Shown in pieces: positions 11,252 through 26,868 of a stretch of 64,000 bases of DNA. The DNA is from Taiwanofungus camphoratus (Eukaryota; Basidiomycota; Agaricomycetes; Polyporales; Taiwanofungaceae), in contig CP021222.1 of the NCBI GenBank assembly GCA_003999685.1, positions 124,001 through 188,000 of the forward strand, given 5' to 3'. Position 1 is the first letter of the stretch. Each line of letters begins with the position of its first letter. A program made the position numbers and the translations under genes. The notes below the pieces were generated by a model. It did no database searches, was not told the DNA's origin, and worked only from the letters and a program-made list of their open reading frames with translations.

Positions 11252-12123
11252 ACTGTTGAGAAGCCTTAAAGCAGAGGAAGCCCAAATCTGAACTCTGGGG
11301 GACAAGTCTATAGATTCTTTGAGACAAGACAGGAGCATGTATCTTCTCTCTGCCATCTGGTAGGTACAGGAGACTACATAAGGGGTCCATGGTGTCAAAG
11401 TATCTTACGCAAAATAAAACTGAAAAAACTGAAAACAAACTGAAAATCATAAAATCTAGAATCTGATCAGTGTACCATATGGGGAACTAAACTGAAGTAG
11501 GACATGAAACAGGAACTCTGAATATGGTAGAAAGGTTACTGGAGAATGGCACAGGGAGAGAGATGCTTATCTAGAGATCATCATATGGGAGATGGGCTAT
11601 CTAACCAGATTTTGAAAGGGACAGGGACCTAGGAGTGCTGAACTGTCAAGCCGATGTATAGGGGGCTTAGACAATACCAAGGAATCATATAGACGTCATG
11701 AACAAAAGGCCAGTACTCCGGACCGAGGGACCGAGAACCAGAACCAAGGACTGAAGACTGAAAACCAAAGTGCCTTTTCTCAGTTGATCTCAACTAAAGG
11801 CCCAGACTTGTCAGAGGTCAGGAGGATGCTAGGGGATACTGCTTGCATGCATTCTAGAGTGTGAGGGACCACTTCTCTTCAACAGGGCTTCTGGAGTGTC
11901 AGGCAGACCTTCCATCATCAGAAATCCCATTGTTCTTCCTGGATAGGAAGGCTGGATAGCCAAGACGTGAGTAGACACATGTAGCACACCTGGCCACTGA
12001 GTTAGGGCACTCCCTAGTGACAGAATAGAGCCCTCTGTCCTTGTGACATTTGGACCACTGAAACTTGGCAGTACATTCCGAGAAAGGGGCGAGAGACTGA
12101 AAATACACAAATTCAGGGCATGG
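11252..12123 (-). pseudogene. Recombinase remnant between N-terminal exons and the retroelement
   Basis: Continuation of the minus-strand recombinase gene after its third exon. Short open stretches exist in all three frames (for example 11829-12110 and 11899-12231) but none holds family motifs over any length, so this piece is degraded. The retroelement's right target duplication marks its lower end. Nothing else is recognisable here. Confidence 0.4.
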
Positions 12124-12761
12124 AGTCATACTGGACCTATCAGTGGGCTGTCGTATAGATGCCAGTTGTACTTCCACAGCTGCATGCCGAGATATATGAT
12201 GTGAAGCATGGTACCAAAGCATCTTGCCCACTTCTGTCGAGCAAGGTTCATCTCCTTCTGGAGTGGGCCCTTGATGAACTGCAACATGGTCAGTTTACGG
12301 TGCCAAGCTGGAAGGTAGCACCAAGAACCAACATATGTTCAAAGTGGATAGGACCACATCATCCCTGATCTTGGGATGTCCAATTTGTTGCCAGCCTACA
12401 GTGAGGTTCTTCCAGTACTGAACTATGGTTGTCAGACAAGTCTTGGGGTCGCCATATCTGCCATTGATGGCATGAGCAATCTTGTGCATAAAGTCTTTTG
12501 GTGTCTCGAAGTTGTCCAGGTTGGTGCCAGGCATGCACCTTGCATAGCTATGGTTATGGTTAGCATGAAGGTGGCCAAGTCTGCTCGACTCAATGGATCA
12601 ACTTACGTGTCCCAGAGAGCAACTGAACGGTCAAAGTTCCTTTCAGTTCTGGGCTGAAGCACTTTCCAGACTTTGTCGTCATTGATGATACCTTGCTCGT
12701 CCTGACCACCTCTCTGTTTGCCTTGATTGAGGAAAGCATCAAGTGTTCTACAAGGTTGCAT
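12124..12761 (-). pseudogene. Tyrosine recombinase (DUF3435 type), N-terminal exons
   Basis: Three exons can be joined in frame: 12761-12607 (ATG at 12761), 12538-12333 and 12278 to about 12124, with introns of 68 nt (gtaagt...gcaag) and 54 nt (gttggt...ttgcag, branch ctgac). The protein reads RNFDRSVALWDT, then ETPKDFMHKIAHAI and GRYGDPKTCL, then QYWKNLTVGWQQ, VLSTLNIFIKGPLQKE and MNLARQK. This order matches the DNA-binding N-terminal half of DUF3435 recombinases. It is the 5' end of the gene whose middle and catalytic exons lie beyond the retroelement. Confidence 0.7.
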
Positions 12762-15700
12762 GAGAGGGAATGAGAAGCAAGGGGGTCTCGAGAGGATAGT
12801 GTTGATCAAAAGAGAGGGCGAGCAAGGCATCAAGGGGGAAAAGTGTAGAGCAAAGAGCGAAAGAGAGGACCCCTTATTTAGCCCCAGCACGATGGCCTCT
12901 TCAGTCCCACAAACATATTGAATCTTGACTTGGGCATACACAGCTTATCAACTTGGCAGTGACAAAATGAGCTGTCGCGTTGATGAGTCCTGTAGTCTCC
13001 TGGGCTCTGGCTACAATTTTAGGAGCTTTCTAATCCCCTCACAGACCATCCGATGACCCTTCTACAGCCTACGATAGGTGGGATAGGTCCCTATGATATT
13101 CTTAACAGCTCCTTTGCTTCCTAGACCCTTCTAACACCCTACGAAGTCCTGCAAAGTCACACGAGGTGCTATAAAGCTTCAAATGCTAGCCACAAAGTCC
13201 CTAACTCCTGCTAAGTCCACTATCAGACACTGCCGGCCCTCACATATTGTTCTATTGGGTCTAGGCCCCAGCTACTATGTCACTCATCCCAGGTTTAGCT
13301 AAAAAGTCTTAGCTAAGTCTCTCCAAGCTCTTGTGACTGCAAACACCTCCAATAGGCTCTGAAGCGGTCCAAAGTTCCAAAGGCTGGACTTAGGAAGCCT
13401 TGCGCACCCCCTGGGTCTCGATCCTATGCCATAAGGTCCTTCTACGGCACATCCATATGATCCTCTATCCATTTAGGGCATCTCCTACCTCAATTAGGAC
13501 AAGTTCTGCTGCTAGAAACTTCATACGCTTTTAGCCCACTAAGACAGTTGATCACGGCGCATGGCCGCTCTCAGATAGTCATCCCGCCCTCATGGATGGA
13601 CTTGGTCACCTTTCTACCATATGTAGTTCCTCTGTTTCAGTTCCTATTTAGTTTCTATCCTCCTCGTGTTCACTTTGGAGCCCATGCACTTTAGTATACT
13701 TTTCGGACATGTAAGGATCACTTCGTGCAAGAATAGTTCACCTCACTCTCCCCTATTTAGAGATAGTTTACCATGTACAACAGAAACCCCTCAGTGCATG
13801 CTTCTCCCTTTGGAATACAAGTTCCCCTGTGGCTCCGATCTCAGAAAGTGCTGTGAGTGCAATCTTAGGAACAGTTCTAAGCCCCTAAGTCTCCACCCTA
13901 GCTCTGTTTTAGTATCTTTTAACTACGTCTACGCTCACGATATATCTATGAACTATGTCTATGCTCCTCGAACTGCACACTACGATCCACAAAGTCGATG
14001 TGACTTCACACCCTTCAATACAACCTATAGCACCTATTCGCACTACGACTCTTCTATAGTCTTCATTTCAGACCATAGTACATCCCCCTACGCCCTTGGA
14101 CTCTCCAACCTACACCTCGAAGTCAACAGACCCTTCGAAACTTCCAGCGATCTCGTCCTCCCATCCCTATTCCAAGTATTGACTCCCCGAACCATCTGAC
14201 CTCTTCTACAGGTCTCCTACACTAGTCAAATCTCGCACACTTTGCTCCAACAAGCTTCAAAGCATTACGCCCTTTAGCTAACTCTAGTTAAAGACTTTGC
14301 AGCAGTCTCATACCCTTTTCTGATTAGTTGAACCCATATTCCATTGACTTATCACTCCCTAACTCTACACAGCCTACGAAGTCAGCTCGTGCGCTTTAGC
14401 TAAAACTTCAAAAGACTTCATGCACTTCAGAGGGCCTCATAAGGTCTTAGGGATTGTCTAGCATCTAGGAGCAAGATCCTGTTGTGCAGGATCCTTGACC
14501 CCTTACTCCCTTGCTTTTATAAAACAAGACATACAGGTCTCCCAGTATCATACAGGTTGTAGCTCCTCTCCTCACATCCCCACAGTTTACCCCACTACCT
14601 CTTAGCCACGTTTCAGAGCACTCCCTAGATACCAGGGTCCCCTAGGTCATATCAGCGTCCACACTGCAAGTTACCAGGCATCAAAACCACGTCAGGACCA
14701 ATTTCGTTCAAGACTCACTGTCAGATCAGGTCAAAATGGGCACTTGCTCATGACTTCATGGTGGTGACCCTGACTGAAGTGGAGAGAAAAAGTTTTGCAT
14801 TTGTGTCTAAGAGTATTTTAACTGACCAGCAGAAGACATGAGTGATAACATAACTAGATCAAGATACAAGATATTTCATCAGCTATGTCCATAATGATAG
14901 CGTACTGGAAGACTGCACACAAATAGCATCCAGCTACGTATACTTGAGTTATGTGGACATGTTGAATAAGGTTCAGACTTACTGGCAACTTAGGGTCAGG
15001 AGAACCAGCAGGTAAAATGGTGAAGTGGATCTCAAATGCTTTCATAGTTACCACGATGCTTGAGGCAATGGACACCAACAGCAGCAAGCATAGAGATATC
15101 TGTCAAGACTTATAAAAATGAATCAAGCCAGACAAAGGGTGTACACACTAAAACAATCCACCTTCGAGTCAGCTATTGATAGACTGAGATTGTGGATGAC
15201 TCCATTTAGAGACACATTGACACACCATCCAACAACGCCATATCAAGAATGTCTGCACTGGTGATGTCATGCAGACTGTCTGTCAGGGTTTGATCAGCCA
15301 TCCGTAATGCTCAAAAATATATGTAGCGTACTATCACTGACTGCAATTTTTCACATCATAGAAGTTCCTCAGTTGCCGTCTGCAAGGTGTATAGATTTAG
15401 TTGAAATATGATCAACATCAGACACTTGGAGATTGTGTACCCAGTCTCTGAATCTCAGAACAAACATGTGCCAAGCAGAATTGAAAGAGAATCCAGTTTG
15501 TAAACTGCTGATATCAAAAGTACATCATTGTGCATTCAACAACATCAGAAGTACACAGTAGCTTACAATACGAGCACGAGAATGATGATCACGATTACAC
15601 ACACTGCAATACGCTCGCCCTCTGCTTGATTTCAGAAGGTGATGGCTTGGCTCATCAAAACACTGACTTGGATAGCTTTCACAAACAAGCTTGTTAATCT

Positions 15701-18428
15701 AGGACCAAGATACAAGACAGGGTGTGCTTCAAGATTGGATAATGAGACTGGCATGACAATTAGCTGATCTGAGACGTCAACAAACAATGTCTGCTAGGTC
15801 TGCTCGAGAAGTTAGGCTTAAAATTTAATACAGCACAAGTTGTCTGAAACGCAACTCCTGAGGCTTGACAAAGCACAGGTTATCTGAGATTGCTGTCAAG
15901 AGCAGGCTTTCTAGTCCAAATTGACTCAGTCCATCCATTTGGCTGTGCTAAACACCATGGGAAGCTCTGAACCATATGTATAATCAACTGAATACAGACA
16001 GAGAAACTTCACCAATGACAGCAGGAAGAACGTATCAAAATCTTGGCTTTGCAGTACTAGAGAAGCACAAGGCATAAACAAGCCATCAGAAGTGATACAG
16101 GTTCAATATACAACTAATACTGGCAAACATCATACCTACAAGCTCTAAAATTAATCAACATTGAGTAAAGGGATACTAAATTCCTCCCCTTATTCACCAA
16201 CCTGGAGACAAAGAATGAAGTGTATCAATTATTGAGCATGTCATAATATTCCATCCTCACAAGCCCATTGAATATTTAGACATTCATTTGTCAGATCCTA
16301 ATAGTGCCATCGATGTCAGAACCTGGAAACCTGAACATGTGATGTGAGCCCAAATGAGGCACAAATATGAATATACATACTTAGCACAAAGAACCTCTTA
16401 GATATTTATATCGGATGGTTTTATACAAGGCTAAACCATGCATGTAGCTGTAGCTTGAGCATATCATGCTTTAATCCGCTCTCTGTTGCAGGCATTTACC
16501 TGTCATCTTATCTTGCGACAGCTATGGTAGAATTGGAAAGGTGAAATTCCTTAGAAACATAGTAGTACCTTGCTAGGTGCATCTCGAAAAGATTCAGCAA
16601 TTTTAGCCTGACTTGGATGTGTTACCATAAAGTAAAAACGTGTTTACTGGGATTTTTTGATGAAAAAGACCACCATAGCAGTTACATCATCCCTGCATGC
16701 ATGACAATATAAGCTCAGCTGCTCCACACAAGAAAAGAAAAAAGAACACCTTCATATGCCTAGAGCATGATATACTCATAATAAGCAATGTTGAAATCAA
16801 GTCTGTCTCCACCCTATCCATTGTATTCCTCAATAAATGGGTCGCAACATTAGAACTATGGTCAATGAGCTACTTATCAGCATGCCACTGCCAATATCAT
16901 GTTGTCCCCTTCCCATCATTTACATTGATAGGCAATTAGTTCAGTGTCACTGACTTGTCCATCCGTGCAGCATCGTCTGCTACTTGTATTCTTTGCTTTT
17001 CTCACCAAAGGCCGATCAATTCAACTGCTTCAGCACTTGACAGACAGGCCCAGAGACCATCCAAGCAATGGGCAATCATCAGATTTCACTTCTATTATGG
17101 TCATCTCCAGCTCTGCAGTCAAATAGAGCAGTGTCTTGATGTAGGGGGCAGGCATCCTGTCCAGGTAGGGCTTTTTCAACCTCAGTTACACATGCTTGCC
17201 ATATTTGTAAAGCGCATCACCACATGCATGGATGGGCTCATACCCAGTACTCAACCATTCTTGATAACAGCCTCTCTGTAATGCTGCACATTCAGGCATT
17301 ATTCTTCTGCAAGATTATGACCATCCTGCTCAACAGAGAGGAAACGAACTTCTTAGACAGCATTATGTACCGTTCTTGTCTTGACCACACCGCCCGAGCA
17401 CTGCATGCGAATCACCAGTGAGAGCAATGTGAAGGCCAAGTACAAAAAATGCAGAATGCTGGCAGTGAGTGCACACAATCTGGCATAAGCTTGAGCCAGT
17501 ACGTTGATAGCTGCACAACGAGATTACGAAGTAAATACTCACTTATAACGGGTTTGCATAATATCCCCCCCCAGCCATTTGAAGGTGTCTTTTGTTTGTT
17601 TGATCTTCAGAGTGTCTTCAGAACTGGGACCCTAGGGGCCCTTGGTGAGGGCATTGGTCATTGCTACTATCATGCTCTCATGAAGCCGTGCACTTGTCTC
17701 CCAACCATTATGACCATCCAACACTATAAAGAATGACCTAGAAGGGACTGGTAGAATAGCCTCTGTATGATCATCCTCAGTCAGATTGTTGCTGTATAGT
17801 GCAAGATGGATGCTTTGTCAGAAGTCAGGATATCTGCCTCTCAGACCCAGAGAGTTTATTGAACGTGTATGATTGCTCATTTCTGCACAACACTGTGTTC
17901 ACATCAGCAATCATCTTAGGCACAACTTGGACTAGAGGGTCAAGGGATTGATGACAGTGAGCACATAAAATGGAGATGGTGAAATGCACTAAATTTCTTA
18001 GGGAATATCAGGGTAGTGCTAGTGCAAACAACCTGCAGACATCAACTGTAAACCATTACTCAGACCGTCCACAGAGAGTGACCTTCAGGCTTTAACGTAC
18101 AGAACTGCAATGAGTAGACTTCATAAAGTATTGGGCACAGACGTTCAGAACATGGCCACAGCTGTGCGCGCCAACTGTGCAGCTGTCCAGTATCGTAAAA
18201 ATTGACATAAAACTCAGGAGTTACTTAGGAGGTTGCAACCTGACGCCACAGAGTCTTAATCGGAGGATGAATCGGACTAGACGTAATTTAAACTCCGACG
18301 AACTGCCCCATCAGGATAAGTATTACCTGTTCGTCGTCGACAGCCTTGTCGCCGAAGACCCTAGTCGATAGTTGATCTTTCGCCTTCCATCGTGCGGTGC
18401 TCTGTAAACCCCAGTTTACTGATAGAGT
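12762..18428. other. Gene-poor repeat-derived region
   Basis: About 5.7 kb without a supportable gene. The longest open stretch (13666-14199, plus, 177 codons, Tyr/Ser/His-rich) has no recognised motif and is flanked by text with recurring ctacgaag, cttcaaa and ctaagt phrases, suggesting a decayed LTR-type element; a TATA-like ttttataaaa lies near 14518. From 14.7 to 18.2 kb the sequence is AT-richer with only short random open frames. No tRNA or rRNA was found. The last 100 bp are the prp4 promoter. Confidence 0.5.
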
Positions 18429-21089
<2,661 letters not shown>

Positions 21090-21302
21090 TAGCTCTCACA
21101 TCGAAACTCTATCAACGGCAGCAGATGCTTAGGCCATTGCTTCCGGCGAGTTCCTTGTTCATTGTATTTGACTAGTTTGTATTTGTAGTCTTATTACTTT
21201 TGTAGAAGTCATCTGATACCGTCTGCCTCGGAAAATATCAGTGTATGTCCATTGTGACCTACTTTTGTCAGCTGAGTACATGATCGAAATAGCACCACAA
21301 TC

Positions 21303-23205
21303 ATGAGACCAAGTCGACGCTACTCCGACATCCCAGAGCATTTATATATTGACCCATGGCCGAGACAGAACCCAGCCCAAGACATCATACCCACTATGAG
21401 TGCACGTCGACTTGAAGCTATTTCGTCTCATTTGCAATCATCTATATCCAGCAGCCATTTGCCTTCTTTTGATGAACTGCCGAAATTTCATAATTTCAAT
21501 GGATGCGCCTGGGAAGTCTGGGGCAAAGATGACCAGCTCGGAACGATTAACTTGCTCACGGACGATGTAGTCAAGGAGGCCGCAGGAGAAATTAAGTAAG
21601 CCATTGGAATATTTGGGGACTGATAGGTTTTTTTGACTGAGATGGATGACAGGCTTGGGAAGATGATATGTTTGAACTGGTATAAGTGTAAGATTATGAG
21701 GCTGGCTTTAGAGACTGAGCATGACCTTTAGGCCTGTCAATTTTCCCAGCAAGGTGAGATTGTCTAACGCAGCGTGATTGATGAGTGCGCTGAGACCACT
21801 GACTCAGCCCGCCTTCAATCGCCAACCGCCACAGCACGAAATATGGACAAAAGTCGAACCAGGTGTCAACAAGACGATTAATGACGATGCGATACACATC
21901 GTAAGTCGATCTCTCTTGATCGTTATATGCATAGTTACCCCTCGTACAGAATACACAGTCAGGCACACAATGGGATGGCCTCAGACATTACGGGATTCAT
22001 GAGCATAGGGTGTTCTACAATAAGTGTGTTCCACCACTTGTTAGTTAATCTGCACTCAATAAGTCCTCTTCTAGCACCCCAGCTGAGTCCTTCAAGCGAG
22101 GGCGGCTCGATGTGACTGACCCGAGCAACATTGACCCGGAGCTCATAAAGTATGGCATTCACAGTAAGTCTACATAGTTGGAGATTCATCATTACGTTGT
22201 CCGAGAATGTTTCACGAATATTTCCAAAGACTGGGCGCAGCATGGAATTTGCGGACGTGGTGTTCTTCTGGACCTTGTGCGCTACTATACTTCCTCAGGA
22301 TCACCTTTACCCTATGATCCCTGGACGACGCACCCTATCCCCCTCACGGACTTAGAGGCCTGCGCGAGGCAGCAAGGTGTCACTTTTAAGCAAGGAGATA
22401 TCTTACTGATTAGGATGGGTTTCATTCAACGGTTCTATGCGGCCACTCAAGAGGAGAGAGACAGTCTGCGAGGTAAACCGGAGACTTTGTACGTGATATT
22501 ATATCTACTCTTCTTTATGCTCACGCCTTGCTAGCGCTGGGATCGAACAGTCGGAAGACATGAAACGATTCCTGTGGTAAGTGAGTTTTACGGGGGGCAC
22601 TGGCACCACAGCTGAAATGAACTCAGGAACAACCATTTCGCCGCTGTAGCCTCTGATCAGCCCGCTCTTGAAGTAAGCCTCGATGTAGCGTGTGCGAAAG
22701 CAATCTAAATTCAGGATCTCGACGCAGCGTTGGCCAACGCCCAAAGGGACCCCTCATCTTCACCAGGTATGTGTGGCAATGATATAATGATAATTGGGAT
22801 TTGTGCGCTAATAGTTATCACTGTGTCAGACTCTTCTTGGGTAAGCTACGTTTGCCTGGTGCGGCGTTGTCACTGACGTCCGTCTTAGCTTGTGGGGTAT
22901 GCCCATCGGTAAGGTTACCTAGTAATGCGTCGTGCGTCACTCTCACTAAAGGGCCGCACAACTCAGGTGAATTCTTTGACCTCGAAGCGTTGTCCAAGGC
23001 TTGTGCCGAGACAGGGAGATACACATTCTTCTTCACGTCCTGGCCTCTCAACGTGTGAGTAAAACTAGTTCAGTTACTCAATTGTTACTCAATAACAACA
23101 TACACAAAGCCTCGGCGGCGTTGCAAGCCCCCCGAATGCTGCTGTACGTTATTGTCTTCTTAAAGCTACGATCGTCCTCAACAACTTGTATAGGCGTATC
23201 TTTGA
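21303..23205 (+). CDS. Cyclase-family hydrolase (Cyclase_2, kynurenine-formamidase-like fold)
   Basis: Multi-exon gene encoding about 340 residues. It begins MRPSRRYSD with an alternative Met at MSARRLEAIS. Family marks are FNGCAWEVWGKDDQLGTINL near the N-terminus, TQWDGLRHYG at the metal-binding site (the fungal counterpart of HxGTHxD), and GRGVLLDLVRYY. The last exon starts after a 55-nt intron (gtacgt...tatag) and gives the ending SPPNAAAYL. Members hydrolyse cyclic amides or related small molecules using a divalent metal. The substrate of the fungal branch is not established. It starts about 210 bp behind prp4 on the same strand and meets the MFS gene tail to tail. Confidence 0.82.
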
Positions 23206-23447
23206 ACAGTAGTTCAACGTTGCAAGGCGAATGCTAATATCACCCGAACTGTCGTAATGCGGAGGCAATCGTACGATGTATCGATTTGCGTAACTAGTTT
23301 TGACAGCGAAATACACATGAAAATTGCTACGTTACGCTGTATTTACCTTCTTACTAAGACCTCTGGGGAAGTACTGTCACTTATTACTGCTGTATCCTCT
23401 GGGGCATCCTCACTCTCTATAAGGACGATAAAGACTAGAGGTGTTTC

Positions 23448-26400
23448 TCAGCCCCTTGCTGAACCTCCAATGACATCACTCTCGAGATCCATCCCTCCGT
23501 CGGATGACTCGTAGGTAGACAAGCGCCTAGGCTGTGGACCCTGTGTCTTCAAAATTGGGACAACGCTGTCTTCATCGTTCTCATCTACGCCCTCGCTGTC
23601 CACGCAGCGTCCTTCTGAACTCTCCACCGTTGTCAAGCTGTCTGGTTCAGGATGCTGTTCCTCGGCACCACCGAACGACTGGGTTTTTGGACGAGGCTGA
23701 TCCAATGGCTTATCGGGAATCTACAAGAGCGTCAAATATCATCAGAGGTCACGAGAGATGAACAGATCTATTAAGGACGGACTGGAAGGCGTGCGAGATA
23801 CGCCAAAAAGGTCGAACACGCCGCCATAATGAAGACTTTACGTAGACTGATTGCATAGGAGTCTCGCGCGTGACGCTGCAGCTCTGGTGGTAGGCTCGCA
23901 ACTAGCTTCGCAGAGTGCCGAATCTTGGTGATGATCTGCGATTGGGCTGAATACAGGAGATAAGGGGATGTAAGGTCAGGAATCATACCTCTTCGGCATC
24001 TGGTCCACGAATGCGTTTGTGCAATTCGGTACTGAGAGTGGATTGAAAGAGGGCTGCTGAAATAGCCACTCCGCCGACTTGACCTATGAGGAGGGGAACA
24101 TGGACCGATAGTAGATTTATACGAAGAAGGCACATACCTATTCCGCGGAAGAGTTGACCGAACCCGGTTCCTACTGCCATTGCGGACTCTAATGTCGTCG
24201 CAGTGTCAACAGCGGTAGATCATAAAAGAACGGGTTATACTCACGAGGTAGATGTGCAAGCAGGGCGACTGAAATGAGGTGTGAAGCCAGTCAAAGGCCA
24301 GTCAACATCACAGCAAAACAAACTCTAGCTCACTGAGCATTGTCTGCAGGACTACAGCATTGCCAAACCCAAGCGGAAGCTGATCCAAAAACACTTGAGT
24401 CAATGCTTTCTGCAGCAAAGGGGTCGCGCTTCTCCCAGCAATGACCCAAACGCCAACTTACAATACTGAGCCATAGCTGGACAGGTGACGAGTCCTCACG
24501 CATTATACTGATCAGAACCGTAGCAATGAAGGGGAAAAGGCCAAAGATCAGATTGAGGCGTTTGTATTTGCCTGTACGGTGCATCATCCATCTGGGAAGC
24601 TACATTAAGGCGACCTGGAAAACAGGAAAACGAGTTACTTACCCCGCGAATAAAGATCCGAGTGAAATCGAGACACCGTTCGGTATCAAATGTGCACCTA
24701 TAGATAACCAGCCGATCTTGAACAATCGTGCCTTCGCATCTGGCGAAATCGTGCCTTACCAGCCTCGCTCGCGCTCGTGAGCAGCACGGTCTGAAACCAC
24801 GTGGGGAAGTTGTACATCACGGTGAAATTGCACGTCGCGACGAGGAAGTTGCTGACCCCGACGAGCACCGGGATCTTCTGCCGCAGCAAGAAAGGCGCGA
24901 GCACCGGTTCTGGTGCGATCCACAACTCAACGACAATGAAGGCCACGCTGAAGGCAACCGATAGTGCGATGGGGACGTAAACTATCGGAGAGGACCACTG
25001 GATATACACATTGAGGCCGGGAGGGCAGCCGAGGTAAGAAACAGGACGCACCGGGCGCTCTTCACTGTAGCGAGTGCTCAGAAAGACGAGCACCGACAAT
25101 ACCTGAGCATGTAAAGTCGACAGAACAGAAATGTGAACTTCAGAATGTACATACTGCTCCCAATAACGTGAAGCTCCCTCCATAGTCAATTCGCTTTAAT
25201 ACCTCCTTGGTACTCTTCCCTTTACCCTGGTCAGATAAGCGATGAGAGAGAATATGTTAAATAGAGGAAGATGACTTACAGGCGTCACATATCTCAAATT
25301 GATTGACGTCAAGGCGAATGATACCAGAAAAAGAGGAAGCTGGATAAGAAAGGCCCATCGCCATCCGAACCTGCATGACAGAGGCATCAAACTTCAGCAT
25401 AATGTCAAAGATGGCAGGAATTCACCGATCACTGATGAAACCACCCAGGGGGCCTCCGAGACCCATGCCAAGCTGTTCAATAGTTCAATACTACATAGTA
25501 AAGGTAATCGCAGAATCAGAGACAGGCAGCTTACGCTATTAAATACAGCAGCAACGCCCTGTGCTAAGCCTCGGGCCTGGTGGTCATACAAGCTTCAATT
25601 AACACGAGATATACTCGCATATATGCACGTCTACGGACCCTCAGACTGTACATGTCGCTTGTGATGATACTAAGCTTATTGATATGAGCTTGTATCTGAT
25701 TGTGGAGTAGGCTTCAAGCACCTACGCTGCAGTGGTGAAGATACCTCCGCCGCCTAAACCTCCGAGCTACACACATAGTCTATATCAGCCGGGTCGTAGT
25801 ATTCGGGGACTTTGGCCTACGAATCGCGCAGCTATTAGCGTTTCCATGTTGCTCGAGAATCCGCATGCAGCAGTGCCCAGCATTGCGAGCAACACCGCCA
25901 TCTGGTTGGCACCTCGACGACCCATGACATTGCACAGGCGTCCATAGAGGGGGGTGAATGTGCAAGTCGCCAGCAAGTACCTGTGTCATGCTATTGAATG
26001 CATTGAGGTCACTTTACAACTCGAACGGGCGACGCACGCAGTACCAAGCCAGCTTGCTTGGTGTGATCTATTGAAATCAGAGGAAATGGAAGGCAGCACT
26101 TTGGCACCATTTTCAGCATACATCCGTACCCAAGCTTGCGGAGTAAGACACACATGTTGCAACCAAAGTGGCTATTCGCGCATGATTGTAAGGAACAGAA
26201 GAGACATGCGGTTTATACCGAACGCACTATTCAAAGACTTGAAGGAATACCGCGGGCATACATTAATGAGCAATGAGCGGATCTGAGTGCAGTTGGACAC
26301 CAATACGGTCTAAAAATGTTACACACGGAGAGAAAAGTAGCAACCCATATCCCTGCAAGTATTCCATAACGAGTTGATCGCGTAATTTCCAGAGGTCCGA

Positions 26401-26506
26401 CCTTTGTAACACTCTTGGTATCAGGCAGCACGACCGCCCCAGCAGCAGCACCAGGTTGGGCAGCTACAGACTGCAGAAGAGGATCGCGCTCGGTGAGCGT
26501 GTTCAT
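23448..26506 (-). CDS. MFS transporter, 14-TM DHA2 / vacuolar amino-acid (Vba/Fnx1-like)
   Basis: A many-exon gene. The start reads MNTLTERDPLLQ, in which ERDPLL is an acidic dileucine motif of the kind that sorts proteins to the vacuole. Very small exons then join as TFLSVSLN, TTLVAT and LLPSISSDFNRSHQASWLG, followed by the MFS motif-A loop YGRLCNVMGRRGANQ. The middle exons give further membrane segments, and the C-terminus is a charged cytosolic tail (EDSVVPILK...) rich in Ser and acidic residues. The best match in memory is the fungal vacuolar basic amino-acid transporter clade (Vba1/Vba2, Fnx1) of the DHA2 proton antiporters. A multidrug role cannot be excluded. The stop at 23448 lies 243 bp beyond the end of the cyclase gene. 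Confidence 0.8.
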
Positions 26507-26868
26507 GACTGAAAGATGTGTTCGGTCTCTTGAACGCTTCCAAACAAAAATTGAACGCAGCCACGGCAGACAAAACAATTATGTCACAAGAAAATGAGTC
26601 TCATTTCTTATTTGCATTCGAGAATTCGAATGCGCCAGCAGAATGACTACTGACCAGCACTTGTCAAGTGGCGATCGGCGACCGCCGGCTGCCTTTACGG
26701 GATGCCGCTCTGCTCCGGCCGTTCGGAGCCGCTGCCACTAGAACGAATTCCGTCACTCGCTGATGGTTCATGTGACGTTTTATTGACATTAAGACATAAT
26801 ACAGCAACTCCCATTATACCGCAAATATTATATGAGCTGCAGCATAGAAAAAGTATGAAAAGACAGGA

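Noticed and set aside
50-12761. A full Starship with cargo around the recombinase
   Set aside because: No borders, direct repeats or typical cargo genes can be recognised; only the recombinase remnant is supported.
13666-14199. 177-codon open frame as a gene
   Set aside because: Biased Tyr/Ser/His composition, no motif, no splice partner, and repeat-like surroundings.
14401-14460. Telomere-type repeat (TTAGGG) because of the Rap1 genes nearby
   Set aside because: Only an isolated ttaggg is present; there is no array anywhere in the window.
16420-16640. Resemblance to the 5' part of 18S rRNA (taaaccatgcatgt, later gtagtaccttgcta and ggtgaaattcctt)
   Set aside because: Only short scattered phrases match, spacing and intervening helices do not, and the universal core segments are missing. 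Probably chance.
21303-26506. Cyclase plus MFS transporter as a secondary-metabolite cluster
   Set aside because: They are tail to tail, no backbone enzyme (PKS, NRPS, terpene synthase) or P450 is nearby, and the transporter looks vacuolar.
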